Source of the DNA: Acarospora socialis
Taxonomy: Eukaryota > Ascomycota > Lecanoromycetes > Acarosporales > Acarosporaceae
Reading direction: 5' to 3'
NCBI GenBank assembly: GCA_025617375.2
Contig: JAMYGW020000011.1
Location: 868,001 to 932,000 of the forward strand
DNA length: 64,000 nt
This document shows positions 38,546 to 49,329 of the stretch, piece after piece; positions within the stretch are counted from its first letter, which is position 1, and every line of letters begins with the position of its first letter. Under the pieces are notes generated by a model, which was not told the DNA's origin, did no database searches, and worked only from the letters and a program-made list of their open reading frames with translations. Made by a program: the position numbers and the translations under genes.

Positions 38546-40709
38546 TTGGGCACGAAACTGATATCGAGCAACGAGGAGGTTACTTCTTTAGATTTGGCCT
38601 CTCCTCTCATTGGTCCGTTCCCGTACCGCTCATTGTTAGTGATGGCTTCCGCCCAGGACCTGCTACTTGACCAGCGTGTGCCCCTCAATGAGTTGCTTTT
38701 GACCCTAAAAGCCCTGAAATTGGGACATCAAGAACTTTTCGCAGCAGTGAATTCCATCAATGGTCGACTCAACACACTGGCAGGTGTGCAGAGTGTTAAA
38801 GACATTGCTGATTTTCGAAATGAGGCTGTCAAAACTAGGTACAATCTTGGGAAGAGGAGCCAACTGAATCACGATCGAGAGACTTATGACCTTGCTATGG
38901 AAATCCCGGTGTCGCCGTCTCCGCCGGTGGATGACGACCATACTCATGACACACGCCCTTCGGCGCTGAGCATCAGTACTGCCAGAAGACCAATATCGAC
39001 GTCGCGGATATTATTGACTACCTACCCGGGGCAGTCAGGTATTGATCCACTCACTATGAGCTGGGGCCATGAAGACCCCGCGCAAAGAGGTCCGGTAGCC
39101 ATCTCCCGCAGTCCAAGTACGATAAGGAGACGCACCGATAGGCTGAGCAGACCGCCCTTTTCTCATGAGTGCTGTGGTTGAGTATCCTCTTATACTAATT
39201 GGTGCGCATGGTGGCTCCTATTCTATCAATCGCGCACTTGCAGTTGCAAACAGGATCTTGACGTCGACCATAGGCCCGATTTCACCAACACAGAACCGGC
39301 TGCGAACATTGGGCCGTTCCCTCAATGGGCTGATGCCAAGAAGATTGTTTATGGATCCCTTAGGGCATCTCGCTCCGGTGGTCTTCAGGGACGTAATCGC
39401 CCGGGAGAATCTGGATATTAGACCGATCATTGCGATTACAAAGACGCATATGAAGCTTCCCGAGCTTGAACCCAGTGTTAAGACAGGTCGTCTCGTATTG
39501 GATAGTCGGATCTGCCTCAATGAAACCGGCGAGCTTGCTGTTGCCAAGTCCGCGGTGGAACCGGTCTGGTATCTACCAGGAGTTGCCGAGCGGTTCGGGG
39601 TCGGTATGTCTTAATCACAATCATTAGTCATGTGTTGCAGTCCACTTCACTGCCCTTGAGACTTCACATATTGATAGATTCACCATCGTACCATCAGATG
39701 AAGGTACTCTATGGAGGTCGCTCCTCGAGGATACTTGGGAATCGTTCGCAGAACGTATAACCAGGGGGCGATATCAAACTTTCCCTGTGGCGGTCTACTG
39801 CTTTGGAGACCCCGCGAGAATGTCCGACGCCCATTCCCGACTGCATCTCTGTATACACGATGAGTGCAACGGAAGCGATGTCTGGGAGGCTCGGATATCT
39901 GTACCTGCCGTCCATACCTAATCCTTGGCGTCGAGGAGGCAGTTAAGGAGGCGCAGAAAGGTGGTAGTAGCGTTGTCACATATTCCGCAAGGAGGGTCGA
40001 GTTCTGGGAGAAGTCACGAAATACCTAGTGTATAATGCGCGTAAGTGGATGGCTCGCCATTCCATTGGCGTGCCGCAGAAGAGACTAAATGATTCTCGCA
40101 AGGAAAACGTGGCACAGGTTGTATGTCACCAGTTGTCTCACTCGTCTAACAGAGCTAAATCCACCTCAGGGGCGAGCGAGTATTTTCAAAGGACTGAGAA
40201 TATCGCTGGGGTCAAGGTAGGTTACCAGGCCACAGTCATCAGCCCACGCTAATTCTCGATCGTGCAGGACATGCGCTTTCGAGCTCTGATGCCGGATGTA
40301 AGAAGTAGCCCTGTAGCATCTTGACCTTTTGACGATCGTTTTGAGCACAGTTGACCCTGTCACATCTCAGATTAGCACTGGATTGGCATTGTCAAAATTG
40401 ATCAGATGCTTATCATGTCAAAGTGCGTCGCCAGCTCTTATCCCGCCGCATATAGAGGCTTAGAGCACCGATGCAAGACCCCAGGCTAATGGAACCATAG
40501 CATGAAACAGGACGCTATTGTCGAGCAAGGCATACCTATTTCTTGAACGAGTTCCAATACCCGATGACTTAATTCTAGAAGATAGCAGAGTGGAGATAGA
40601 CGCCCAAATACATGCCGGTTACTGTAAGCACTGCTCGTCGACATCTCATTCAACTCAGACGCACAGATCACACGTCATGACTCTTGATCATCTACTAACT
40701 ACCCTATAA
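38546..40709 (+). pseudogene. URC1: URC1-type GTP cyclohydrolase II-like protein, decayed
   Basis: Homologue of the fungal uracil-catabolism protein Urc1 (GTP cyclohydrolase II fold). Family landmarks appear in order: LLTTYPGQSGIDPL (about 39010), GPVAISRSPSTIRRR (about 39090), LIGAHGGSYSI (about 39200), DIRPIIAITKTHMKLPEL (about 39415), CLNETGELAV...YLPGVAERFGV (about 39510-39600), YCFGDPARMSD (about 39800), IHDECNGSDV (about 39860), the zinc ligands CTC (about 39905), RKEGR (about 39990), EYFQRTENIAGVK, RALMPD, ERVPIPDD and IHAGY (about 40535-40625). Several introns still have good GT..AG sites. The frame nevertheless shifts by one base at three places where no intron fits: near 39885, near 39988 (between VVTYS and RKEGR) and near 40536 (before ERVPIPDD); a fourth shift is likely near 39140. 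Start is uncertain: Mets at 38546, 38642 and 38897 are in frame. Assembly error cannot be excluded from sequence alone. Confidence 0.75.
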
Positions 40710-42708
40710 GTTACAATCGAAAAAGTGTTGAGTACAAGTGAGCTGTCAAACGTGCAGGGCCGTGCTTGAGATGATGTTGATGTGAGTTGATCTTTACCTT
40801 AGCCAGCACTGATGAGGAGTAAGACGAAGGAGCAACTAATGTATACCTCCAACCAGGACTGACAAAATAATCACTGCTCCTCTCGATTTCCACTATGCTA
40901 CTACGCAGTTACTCACCCATAATCAGAATTCTCTAGTCTGCTCGGGTGTGGCAGCATCGTACCAGGATCACAATCCCCGGCCTTTCTCCACTAGGTAAAC
41001 TTCTGCGAGGCTGTCGTGGTCCTGATCGTTGCTTTGGTATTCTATTGGCAGCGTTCCACCCCCAAGTGAAGCTAGTTTTTGAGGAATAACTATTCCGTAT
41101 GGCAACTTCGTCCTCGACTACATTCGGGCATTGCTACAGTAAGGTAGGGCCAGACATGCATGACGGTCTGATCTACTCGTGTCAAGAAAGGCAGAGCACA
41201 GTATGTGTGCTACACACGTGTCTGTCCTCCATTTGCATTCCGTTAGGTACCGAAGGCTGGTGCTTTGTGTGACTTGGTACGACAGAAAGCAACCTGAAGT
41301 GCTCCCTGGACGTTTGCGAAGCTGTGACTAAGCTAGCGGCGTCATGTCCAATGTGGTAGCAGCAAACCCCACAATCAAGATGGAAGAGGCAGGATTGATA
41401 TTGTTTATACATTACTCCGAAACCATCTCACGAAGCCCCGGTTCCCGGTCGCTACTACATATACATACATGAATGATACACGATATTTCCATGAATGGTA
41501 ATCACCGTAGACATCGGGCGTTGAATTAGGGTTTCTTGTAGTAGCTTCGTAAACTGTCTGATAATAATATGTATCAAACAGCCCTCCACAGACGGCGTTC
41601 CCATGGACGCCTCGAGCATAAATTCCTTTGGAAATCAGCACCCGTAAGTACACGTCTACTGAGTACGAGGAACTAAGAACGCTGAGGCGATTATGACGAA
41701 AGGATGTTTATCGCGATACCGAAGAACGAGTTGAGGACCTCCCTACGAGGTCTTCAGCTTACGCCATCCACCACCTGTCCGCCCCGCTTGAACACAGGCA
41801 GCTCAACGGCGAACAAAGAATGGTCCCGGGCCCAATCGGTCAAAGCTACGACGATGTTGAATAAGGTAGTCTCTCAACCAGCGTCACCTCGAAGTCAGCC
41901 CCCGGCGACAAGCAACGCACAAGGCAATCGATCCTCGGATTACTTCAGTTCCCAAGCTTGCACTTCCCAAGACCATAGCCTTGCCGCACGAGGAGACGCG
42001 CAGCAGCAAACCCCCGCGAAATGCGAAAAAAGCCGTTAGCCAACACTGTGGCCACAACCTTTCATGCGAGTGCTAACCAGCCCAGGGGAGTATTTCAGTT
42101 TTCCAGATTTCGAGAACTTCGCCGAACAAGAAGCAGCAACGGACCTCAAGGACGGCGAGCCCTAGAGCATTTGGAAAAGCGAGAAGGCGTGATCTCTGCG
42201 ACAGTAGGCCTACCATAAAGGATGCCGACGTGTGATGGGCTGCTGTGAGTCTGGAAGAATACTGTTGAGGTGCTAGTGTGTGTTGCGCTCTATGTTGTTT
42301 TGTACCTTGCCTCTGCTCTCCGGCTTCTATTTCTGAAAGGGTAGAAGGGTAGTTGGAGCAAAATAACAGATTGATCTCCTTGATGAACTCTTAACACTAT
42401 CGCACCAACGCAGCGATTGATTGATGATGAGAAAGGATTTCCATGGCAATTCTGCAAACGATATCAGTTGATCATATCCACGCTCCGTCTTGCATTTGAA
42501 AGTCGAGATTAGTCCCGTAACGAGCGTGATGAACTTCTACCTAGGTAGGCTAAGGTGCTCGCTTCACAGTCATGTGACACGCTAGCCTAACAGTCCTAGC
42601 AACCCTAATTCGAACATTCGCTAAACGAGAGTTGTGCGAATCCTTGCAATACTGAGATACCAAACACTTGTCTCTCAACAACACTCGAGCCCGTGAACGT
42701 ATCGCAAG
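40710..42708. other. Two-kilobase stretch without recognisable gene
   Basis: Composition is like the genic regions, but the only frames are short: 41404-41653 (-), 41704-42039 (+), 42021-42218 (+). None shows a known motif, and I could not connect them with convincing splice sites. It may contain a lineage-specific gene, a noncoding transcript or a relic. A CTACCTAGGTAGGC motif sits at about 42538-42552, about 160 bases before eS1. Confidence 0.4.
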
Positions 42709-43715
42709 ATGGCGGTCGGCAAGTAAGTATCAAATGCTCTGGGGAACGGCCATAGGTATGTACCGAAATGTTTAGCTTACCTGACCGGCTTTAGGAACAA
42801 GCGATTGTCAAAAGGCAAAAAGGGCCTTAAGAAGAGAACGCAGGACCCTTTCACACGGAAGGACTGGTATTCAGTGAAGGTCAGATTATCTCCCAAGGGC
42901 TACCCTGGATTTTGCTGACTACCGCCTAGGCGCCGTCTACCTTCCAGATCCGAGAGTATGAGAAACGCCTGACACCGACTCCGTTCGAAGCTAACAATAC
43001 TGCAGTGTGGGGAAGACTCTCGTCAATCGGACGACAGGTCTTAAAAATGCCAACGATGCACTGAAAGGGAGAATCTTCGAAGTGTCATTGGCTGATCTGC
43101 AGAAGGACGAAGACCACGCATTTCGAAAGGTCAAGCTTAGGGTGGATGAGGTGCAGGGCAAGAACTGCCTCACAAACTTCCACGGTCTTGACTTCACATC
43201 CGATAAACTACGGTCCCTGGTCCGAAAATGGCAAACTCTGATCGAAGCCAACATTACGGTCAAGACCACTGATGACTACCTTCTTCGCCTATTTGCCATT
43301 GCCTTCACCAAACGCCGACCCAACCAGATCAAGAAGACCACCTACGCGGCATCGTCCCAGATTCGTGCCATTCGCCGAAAGATGGTCGAAATCATACAGC
43401 GCGAAGCTTCAAGCTGTACTCTATCGCAACTGACAACGAAGTTGATTCCTGAGGTTATTGGGCGCGAGATAGAGAAGGCAACGCAGGGCATATATCCTCT
43501 TCAGAACGTTAGTTATCCCCGTCGTATTCTTGTCTCATCAACCGCTAACCGTATTTACTGAACCGCCACAGGTTCACATCCGCAAAGTGAAACTACTGAA
43601 ATCTCCGAAATTTGACCTGGGCGCTTTACTGAATCTGCATGGCGAGTCAAATACGGATGAGCAAGGTCAAAAGGTGGAGAGGGAGTTCAAGGAAACGGTC
43701 CTGGAGAGTGTATGA
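42709..43715 (+). CDS. RPS1: 40S ribosomal protein eS1 (RPS1/S3aE)
   Basis: Small-subunit ribosomal protein near the mRNA exit site. Exons 42709-42722, 42795-42879, 42930-42955, 43006-43507 and 43572-43715 total 771 nt (256 aa), as expected. The sequence reads [51 protein letters not shown] and so on to [20 protein letters not shown] and ends ETVLESV. The 14-nt first exon and 26-nt third exon are small but give exact frame and near-perfect family sequence. An intron directly after the start region is a common feature of ribosomal protein genes, where it is often regulatory. Confidence 0.98.
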
Positions 43716-44848
43716 GCTGGCAGTTTCACGTCAGGAGGATGTGTTGTCGTTTGCATCCACCTTAAGGAGTATGATGGACCGTAACACAACTCATTAAGTG
43801 CTCAGCTCATGAGCTTGAGAAATAACAGACCACTTCAATCAGATTCTGAGCAAGAATAATTCAGACAAGTTCACGGAGTCGACCTTAGTAACCATAAGCA
43901 TAGTAGCATAGTTCGGACTCTCTCAGCAGCTTCTTCCATCGGCTTCATTACCAGGCTTTGTTGCATCGACAGCGGTCCATATGGTATCCGATGAGTTTGA
44001 TCCTAGGCTCAATGTAATCCTTATCAAGGCCTTCGGTGCTCGTACGCGCCACAGTGCACATTGAGATTCACTCAAATGTCAAACATAAAGTGACTAACCC
44101 TATACCAATCTAAAACTCTAATAAGATACTGCAATGCTCCCTTCGATTTAGTGTCAAACAGCGCAACTATCGGGTTGATTTTGATATATCCTGCGCGCCG
44201 CTTCCTCAAATGACTCCTCGGAAACCACTACCGCGTCCCCTATCGGCTGAATCTCCTTGACACAGCTGCGTAAGGCACATTTCGATACAGGCCCCAACCA
44301 TGCAGCGTTCTGAGATAGCACAGCGTGAATGCCAGCACTGCAGATCAGCTACTAACGCGGCGTTCTCGGTGTCATTGTCGTCTTTGAGCTGTCCAGTCGG
44401 GAGCTTCCAGAGTATGGACCGCTAGTTCGAAGCAGCGTGAGATTAACGCCCTCCGCAGAACGGTCAGACATCCTTTGTGAATAAATCTGCACACTCTGGT
44501 AAGCTGAAGCCCTTGCCACCGTGAGTAGGTTGGAACGGAGTTGAATCGAAGGACCCAATGAGCTGTGTGTATCAGCGAAGCGAAGTCAACTCGAAGCCTT
44601 ACCAGAACTTATCACAGTCCGTTCGTCAAGGTAGTCGACATAATTGTCAACAACCCTCAGCTCATGGCCTCTATAAAGTTGCAGCAATGCGCCCACCTAT
44701 CAGAACGGCAAGGGGATGAGGTTAAATTTATTTTATAGTTGCCATGTCCATGGTTGCGGGTTAGGCTTGTCATAGACACTGACTGAATTGCGCATCTGAA
44801 CGCATGGCTGCTGAGCAATATGTACATGAAGCACCCCGCCCGTGACCT
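43716..44848. other. Intergenic region, nothing recognised
   Basis: About 1.1 kb at a convergent gene pair. Short unassignable frames only (e.g. 44352-44558, minus). No repeat or RNA gene seen. Confidence 0.45.
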
Positions 44849-46025
44849 CTAAGGGTCGTTGTTCTGCAAGAACTCGACCACAGCTGGCAGTGGTCTTTGT
44901 CAGTAACACAGAGCCAATTCGAGCGGGCGAGCTTACCCGTCCTGAACTCCTCCGGCTTTTCCGAGATCACCCAATGACCTGATACAATATCTCTCAGTTC
45001 GAATCTCGGGAAAAATCTTCCAATCAACGGAAGGACATCATCCGCTACGTACGGACTCTCCGTTCCTCGGATGAAAAGAGCTGGCTTTTCAAACCGTGCC
45101 TCTTCGGGATCCCGAAAGGGAAAGTCTCCCATATTGCCAAGCGCTCCGGCGAGAACCGCGATTGGGATTCGAAATCGAAGGAAGTTGGAGTTTGGTGGCC
45201 GGATTAGATTGGTCAGAAGAAACTGGCGTATGGGCAAAGACTTAGAGGATGGTGAGATTACATGTCAGCAAATTGGCGAAGGTATTCTCAGGATGCGCAT
45301 ACACTTTCGTACTGCTTCATGATATCTTCTGCCTCGGTCTGTTTGGTGATTCGTGCATCTTCGATCCTCTTCATGCCTCGGATATAATTTGGGAAGTCGC
45401 TCTTCAGTGTCGCATCCACGGGAGCATTATCGACCGATATCAGAACCCCAACTGTGTCCGGTGATCGCAAAGCTACGGTCATGGCGGTTTTTGCACCCCT
45501 GATTAGTCAGCCTCTGTTGTGCACGTGAGCTGGCTGCAAGGACAAACATCGAGTGCCCAATCAAGACAGGCTCTCGCAATCCATGTCTTTCAATAAACGC
45601 CACGACATCGTCGGCCATGGCACCGTAATCGTGCCTCGGGCTGTGAGGAGAGTCGCCATGGTTCCGTAGATCCTACCACTCGATGAGCGCCCATGTCCGG
45701 CATCTCAGACTCGCAACGACTGACAAGGGCATACACCGGCTTTCGCAGATCCCTCGACAAGACTCTGATGCGCCCGTAGTGAGCAACTGGTGACATTCAT
45801 CCCAGCATGATAATCGTACTTACTAATGCTCCGATTGTTCCTCTTGGAGCCGAATAAGCCATGCATGAAAATGATTGACCCGGTATCTGCTGCGGTCAAG
45901 GTATTCGGCGGTTCGTAGAGGTCGTACACAAGAGGAACATGGCATCGTGCATGCGATGTCGAAACTACCCTCACGCTGGAACGCAAAGGCCTCATCCATT
46001 GCGGAGCACCACCAGCGGCAAGCAT
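44849..46025 (-). CDS. IMO32: Mitochondrial alpha/beta hydrolase, Imo32/ABHD11 type
   Basis: Member of the ABHD11 branch of serine hydrolases, a mitochondrial enzyme in yeast and animals. Start at 46025 gives a basic, acid-free leader (MLAAGGAPQWMRPLRSSVRVVSTSHA), fitting a mitochondrial presequence. Core motifs: PLVYDLYEPP, IIFMHGLFGSKRNNRSISK (oxyanion-hole HGLFGS), DLRKPVYAL, intron, DLRNHGDSPHSPRHDYGAMADDV, then GHSM just before an intron that resumes with KTAMTVALRSPD (the nucleophile elbow GHSMG spans the splice), SVDNAPVD, FPFRDPEEARFEKPALFIRGTESPYV (acid residue region) and the catalytic His in SGHWVISEKPEEF. Ends VEFLQNNDP. About five exons. The catalytic triad appears complete. It is divergent from the GPI-type gene. 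Confidence 0.9.
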
Positions 46026-46452
46026 GAGGTGTGGTGCGTCGGCGGTAGGTTAATGCAGCCTACAAACATTGGATGTCTTTGAAATAAGATTGAGGGCGTC
46101 TTCGCCGGCACGCCCCAGAGCGAGGAAATGGTGGAGCAGGAAGGCCACAACGGCAAATACACGCTAAACCTCAACTGGAACGACTTACCGGAAATCGGGA
46201 ACCGGGAAACGGCGCGCTGTACCCGGATTTCTTCACCAACCTCGAAAGAGTTGCGTCTAGATTGCGGAGTGACCGGGTAGAGCCTCAGCCAGGCCAAAAG
46301 GAGAAACCTTCGAAGAGTTGCGGGCATTATGGTCTTTATAAAGAAGTCAGTCTCGTCCACATTTGTAACCAATTGCCACTTTGCCAATCACCATATCAAT
46401 TCCAACCATCCGCACAATATAGCTTGCTGATTTCTTCCATTGCACTCAAACG
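46026..46452. promoter_or_regulatory. Divergent promoter region IMO32 / secreted protein
   Basis: About 430 bases between divergent starts. A 131-codon minus-strand frame extends upstream of the IMO32 Met but has no family resemblance and is more likely untranslated leader. Confidence 0.4.
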
Positions 46453-47295
46453 ATGAAGTTCCTCTCCACCCTCTCCGCGCTCTTTGTAGCTACCACCACA
46501 GCAACCTACATGTGTCCCGTCTCGCCCTCGTCAGCCGATGCGGCCGCCATCGCCTTCGGGTTATCCGTCCAAAACCTCCTCTCAACCTATTACGCAGCCA
46601 TTCCGATCAACGCCACGTTTTTCTCAACCCTTTCTGCCCAGACAATGACCGACTTCCTCGCCAATACAATGGGCCTAGCTGTCCAAGCCAAGCTCGGTGT
46701 CGTAGCTCTACAGCAGCTGGCCACTTCCACCTCTGTCCCTGTCCAGATGCCGATGTGCAGCTACAGTCTTCCGCCCGTTACTGATGCGCAGTCGCATCTG
46801 ATGAATGCCTATGTCTTGGAAGCGACCATGTGCGGCGCCTTCATCGGGCTGGCCGACTATGTGCAATCTCCCCAGGCGGCTTTTCTGATGGCACGTCTGG
46901 CTGCAGAACATGGAATTCACGCCTCCTACATCGGTAGCCACATGCAGCCGGTGGTTTTCCCCACGAACAGCACCATGCTCACGCCAGCTTTCACTCCCCA
47001 GATGGTTAGCATGACTGGCATGGGGGTTGGATATCTGGGTGCCTACCTGAACAACTGCGTCATGCCGCCAGCGGCACCTTGTGGCGGGAATGTCAATATT
47101 GGGCCTTTGGGGGTCACATTGACTGGTCAGGGGAGCATGAATGTCATGAATGGGAGTGGGGCTGCCACGGGGACCGGGGGGTTGATGTCACCCACAACAA
47201 GTCCAGTACCTTTCACTGGCAAGGCGAGCAGTATGTTAAAGGGAATGGGCGGAGTGGTCGCCGCGGCAGGGTTGGCGGCTGTCTATTTGATGTGA
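46453..47295 (+). CDS. Secreted, probably GPI-anchored protein with ferritin-like helices
   Basis: Intronless, 280 aa. Residues 1-18 (MKFLSTLSALFVATTTAT) form a signal peptide. The body is helical: SADAAAIAFGLSVQNLLSTYYAAIP, TMTDFLANTMGLAVQAKLGVVALQQL, NAYVLEATMCGAFIGLADYV, AAFLMARLAAEHGIHASYIG. This layout resembles the secreted ferritin-like proteins common in Pezizomycotina, with Glu123 and a Glu152/His156 pair; the usual ExxH spacing is not exact, so metal binding is uncertain. A Gly/Ser/Thr-rich linker leads to GKASS and a hydrophobic end (GVVAAAGLAAVYLM), the layout of a GPI attachment signal. Four to five Cys and two Asn-X-Ser/Thr sites (NAT, NST) fit a cell-wall protein. Function unknown. 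Confidence 0.8.
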   Translation: MKFLSTLSALFVATTTATYMCPVSPSSADAAAIAFGLSVQNLLSTYYAAIPINATFFSTLSAQTMTDFLANTMGLAVQAKLGVVALQQLATSTSVPVQMPMCSYSLPPVTDAQSHLMNAYVLEATMCGAFIGLADYVQSPQAAFLMARLAAEHGIHASYIGSHMQPVVFPTNSTMLTPAFTPQMVSMTGMGVGYLGAYLNNCVMPPAAPCGGNVNIGPLGVTLTGQGSMNVMNGSGAATGTGGLMSPTTSPVPFTGKASSMLKGMGGVVAAAGLAAVYLM

Positions 47296-48145
47296 GGTAT
47301 AGAAGTGGTCGTCGAGGAGTAAATATATTGAGACCTTGTCCATACTTATCAATATAATTCCAAAGTAAACCTTGGAAACACAGACCCATTTGCGGTTCAC
47401 TCTGGGTCTATTGAGCTAGATGTGACTCAATAATTCCAAGGGGACGCAGAGATCCTGTTCGATCCCTTCAGAACTCAAGTGTATAATGCAGCATTTATTG
47501 CAGTGCAGGCTTGTCGTATGCGTTGATTTCTCCAGTATCCTGTTATCCCCCTGCACCAACAGACCCCACCTCATTATTATAAGGGGTAAAAGACTTTGGT
47601 ATACCATGCGCCCACATAAAAGACTCAGATAAACAGCAATTCAAAGGACTTGCTACTGTCTACAGACACTGTAAGTCCCAATACCTATCATCAAGAATAG
47701 ATTACTAGAATAGATTTATGACAGTGTGAGATATGACAATGCACAAACTGTTTAATTATTCATCGGCAAGTTGGGAGACAGCTCAGCTATTTTGACTCAG
47801 AAAAAAGTGAAAAAGCAGCTCAGAGCTAGATTTTAGCTGTGTATACTTGCTCTGAGTGCTTTGAGCTGACTCTGAGCTGCTTAGTAAGCTTATAAAATAT
47901 ATATTTTATTTATATTGTATATTACATCATATATTACAAATTACTAAAATTATAATTCAGCTATACACTAAGCTTTATTCTTAATTGCTTAGTGTAAAAA
48001 CAACACTAATGCTCTAATTAATGAGTCATCAACACTAGTGCATTTATAATTTCAATTTTTTTTTTTAAAAACAACCACATACAAGAACAAGCACTTTTGA
48101 AATTCAGAAGATAATTCAGAATATAAAGCACTTTAAATATCTATT
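47296..48145. other. Boundary into the second AT-rich island
   Basis: GC falls from about 47640 on. Contains AGCTCA/TGAGCT-rich sequence (about 47775-47885), a perfect 9-bp inverted repeat ACACTAAGC..GCTTAGTGT (47965-47995, 13-base loop) and two direct copies of AACACTARTGC (48002-48012, 48031-48041). Possibly a degraded small DNA element; no coding potential. Confidence 0.5.
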
Positions 48146-48159
48146 TACACATTAGACAG

Positions 48160-48646
48160 GGGTGGTCAAGTGGTATAGTGAATGTATATTGCTTGGGTGA
48201 CCTAAGAAATTAAGCAAAAAACTAGGAAAGTAGTGACCCCACTAGTATATCACTTAATTTCAAAGGTCATGAGTTCAAATCCTGCACCACTCACCAAAAA
48301 CTCAATCATCAGGTCATTCAGTTGTATAAAAAAAACAAGTGATGAAAATTCTACAGATCATAGTTGTCTATAAAAAGACACTATACACACAATCATTTAT
48401 CTATTATTTAGACACCAAACCTCAAATTTTCTTAACTATTGATCACTGAGACCCACAAACAGGTTCACTACTCAGAAGTGATCAATAAGTAATCAGAATT
48501 ATCAGAATAAATCTGTAATTCATATATTACACATATGAATTTGTCAGAATAAATCTGCATATTTTCAACAAATACTCTAACACAAGTCTGTCATAATGTA
48601 TATTGTTGAATATAGACTATAAAATGAAGAATAAATAAATATATAA
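48160..48646 (+). mobile_element. tRNA-derived SINE with LINE-like 3' end
   Basis: A 487-bp insert bounded by a perfect 14-bp target duplication TACACATTAGACAG (48146-48159 and 48647-48660). The head has a polymerase III A box TGGTCAAGTGG (48163-48173) and B-box-like AGTTCAAATCC (48272-48282). The first seven bases GGGTGGT can pair with ACCACTC (48286-48292), which is followed by ACCA, like a mature tRNA end. The A-B spacing of about 100 is longer than in a simple tRNA, so an insert or intron is present and the head is not a functional tRNA gene. The last about 185 bases (48461-48646) resemble the 3' end of the LINE at 61381-61536, including CAGAAGTGATCAA and the 17-base tail ATGAAGAATAAATAAAT. 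The SINE retains GG and CC, so it landed after the surrounding sequence was mutated. Confidence 0.78.
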
Positions 48647-48828
48647 TACACATTAGACAGCAATTCTCAAACTATTTAATGATTAAACTCATAATAATGA
48701 TTATAAAGAAGACTGTTGAAGCATAAATAATATATTATTAAGATATAACTCACACAACAACTCAGAAAAATCAAGTTAAAATTACACTAAATTAACTCAT
48801 TAAAACATCTCATCACATTACAGAAGAT

Positions 48829-49006
48829 ATTACAATCTATTTGAGTCTATGAAAGATGTAATTGCTAAAAATCTATCTATGAGAAATTCTGACTATATAT
48901 CTATAGAGATTTCTTTTATATTTAGCACTTTAACTCATAAGCTCATAATGACAACAAGATTACTAAGTGATCTGAAATCTGTAATCTAATGAAAAGTGAT
49001 ATTGCA
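48829..49006 (-). mobile_element. Solo or truncated LTR remnant, same family as the 17.5-kb Gypsy LTR
   Basis: The plus strand reads TATTACAATCTATTTGAGTC.. and AAAGATGTAATTGCTAAAA, the reverse complement of the end of the 200-bp LTR at 17467-17666. Similarity extends about 170 bases and fades near ATATTGCA. It is strongly diverged and truncated on one side. It lies in opposite orientation to the Gypsy fossil on its right, so it is not that element's LTR. Confidence 0.65.
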
Positions 49007-49320
49007 CAGAATCACAATCAAATCAGCTATCAAAATTCTGAATAGAGCAAATTCTTGCTTTCATTCACTTCTATAAATTACCTTCAGTCAAAAACTCAAA
49101 ACAACATTTCAGACATCAACATCACCACAATCAATGCATTTTTGAAAAATCTGAATTGACAGTTTTCTTTGCCTTGATCTCTTCTAAAATTCATACTATT
49201 ACTGCTTTTTGATATCTTCATTGCTCACAAAGTTGTTGAACTGTTTAGTTGTACCCCTTAGTATCTAGATTTTTGAAGTTCACAAATTTTCACTTAATTT
49301 TCTTAACTTGCTTGTTACAA
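49003..49320 (+). repeat. Mutated copy of the LINE-associated segment at 54537-54923
   Basis: Direct repeat, about 310 bp here against about 385 bp there; the right copy has about 75 extra bases after ATAAATT. Shared blocks include GCTATCAAAATTCTGAATAG and TGTACCCCTTAGTATCTAG. Many differences are CC to TC, CG to TG/CA or GG to GA, all lost in this left copy. Probably a fragment of LINE untranslated sequence; an LTR relationship was considered and judged less likely. Confidence 0.65.
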
Positions 49321-49329
49321 CCATATCTA

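Noticed and set aside
45992-46387. 131-codon minus-strand frame upstream of IMO32 as an extra gene
   Set aside because: It overlaps the IMO32 start, shows no family resemblance and is better explained as leader sequence.
48160-48296. A functional intron-containing tRNA gene
   Set aside because: A box begins too close to the 5' end, the T arm does not pair well, the A-B spacing is too long, and the whole unit is part of a 487-bp insertion with target duplications.
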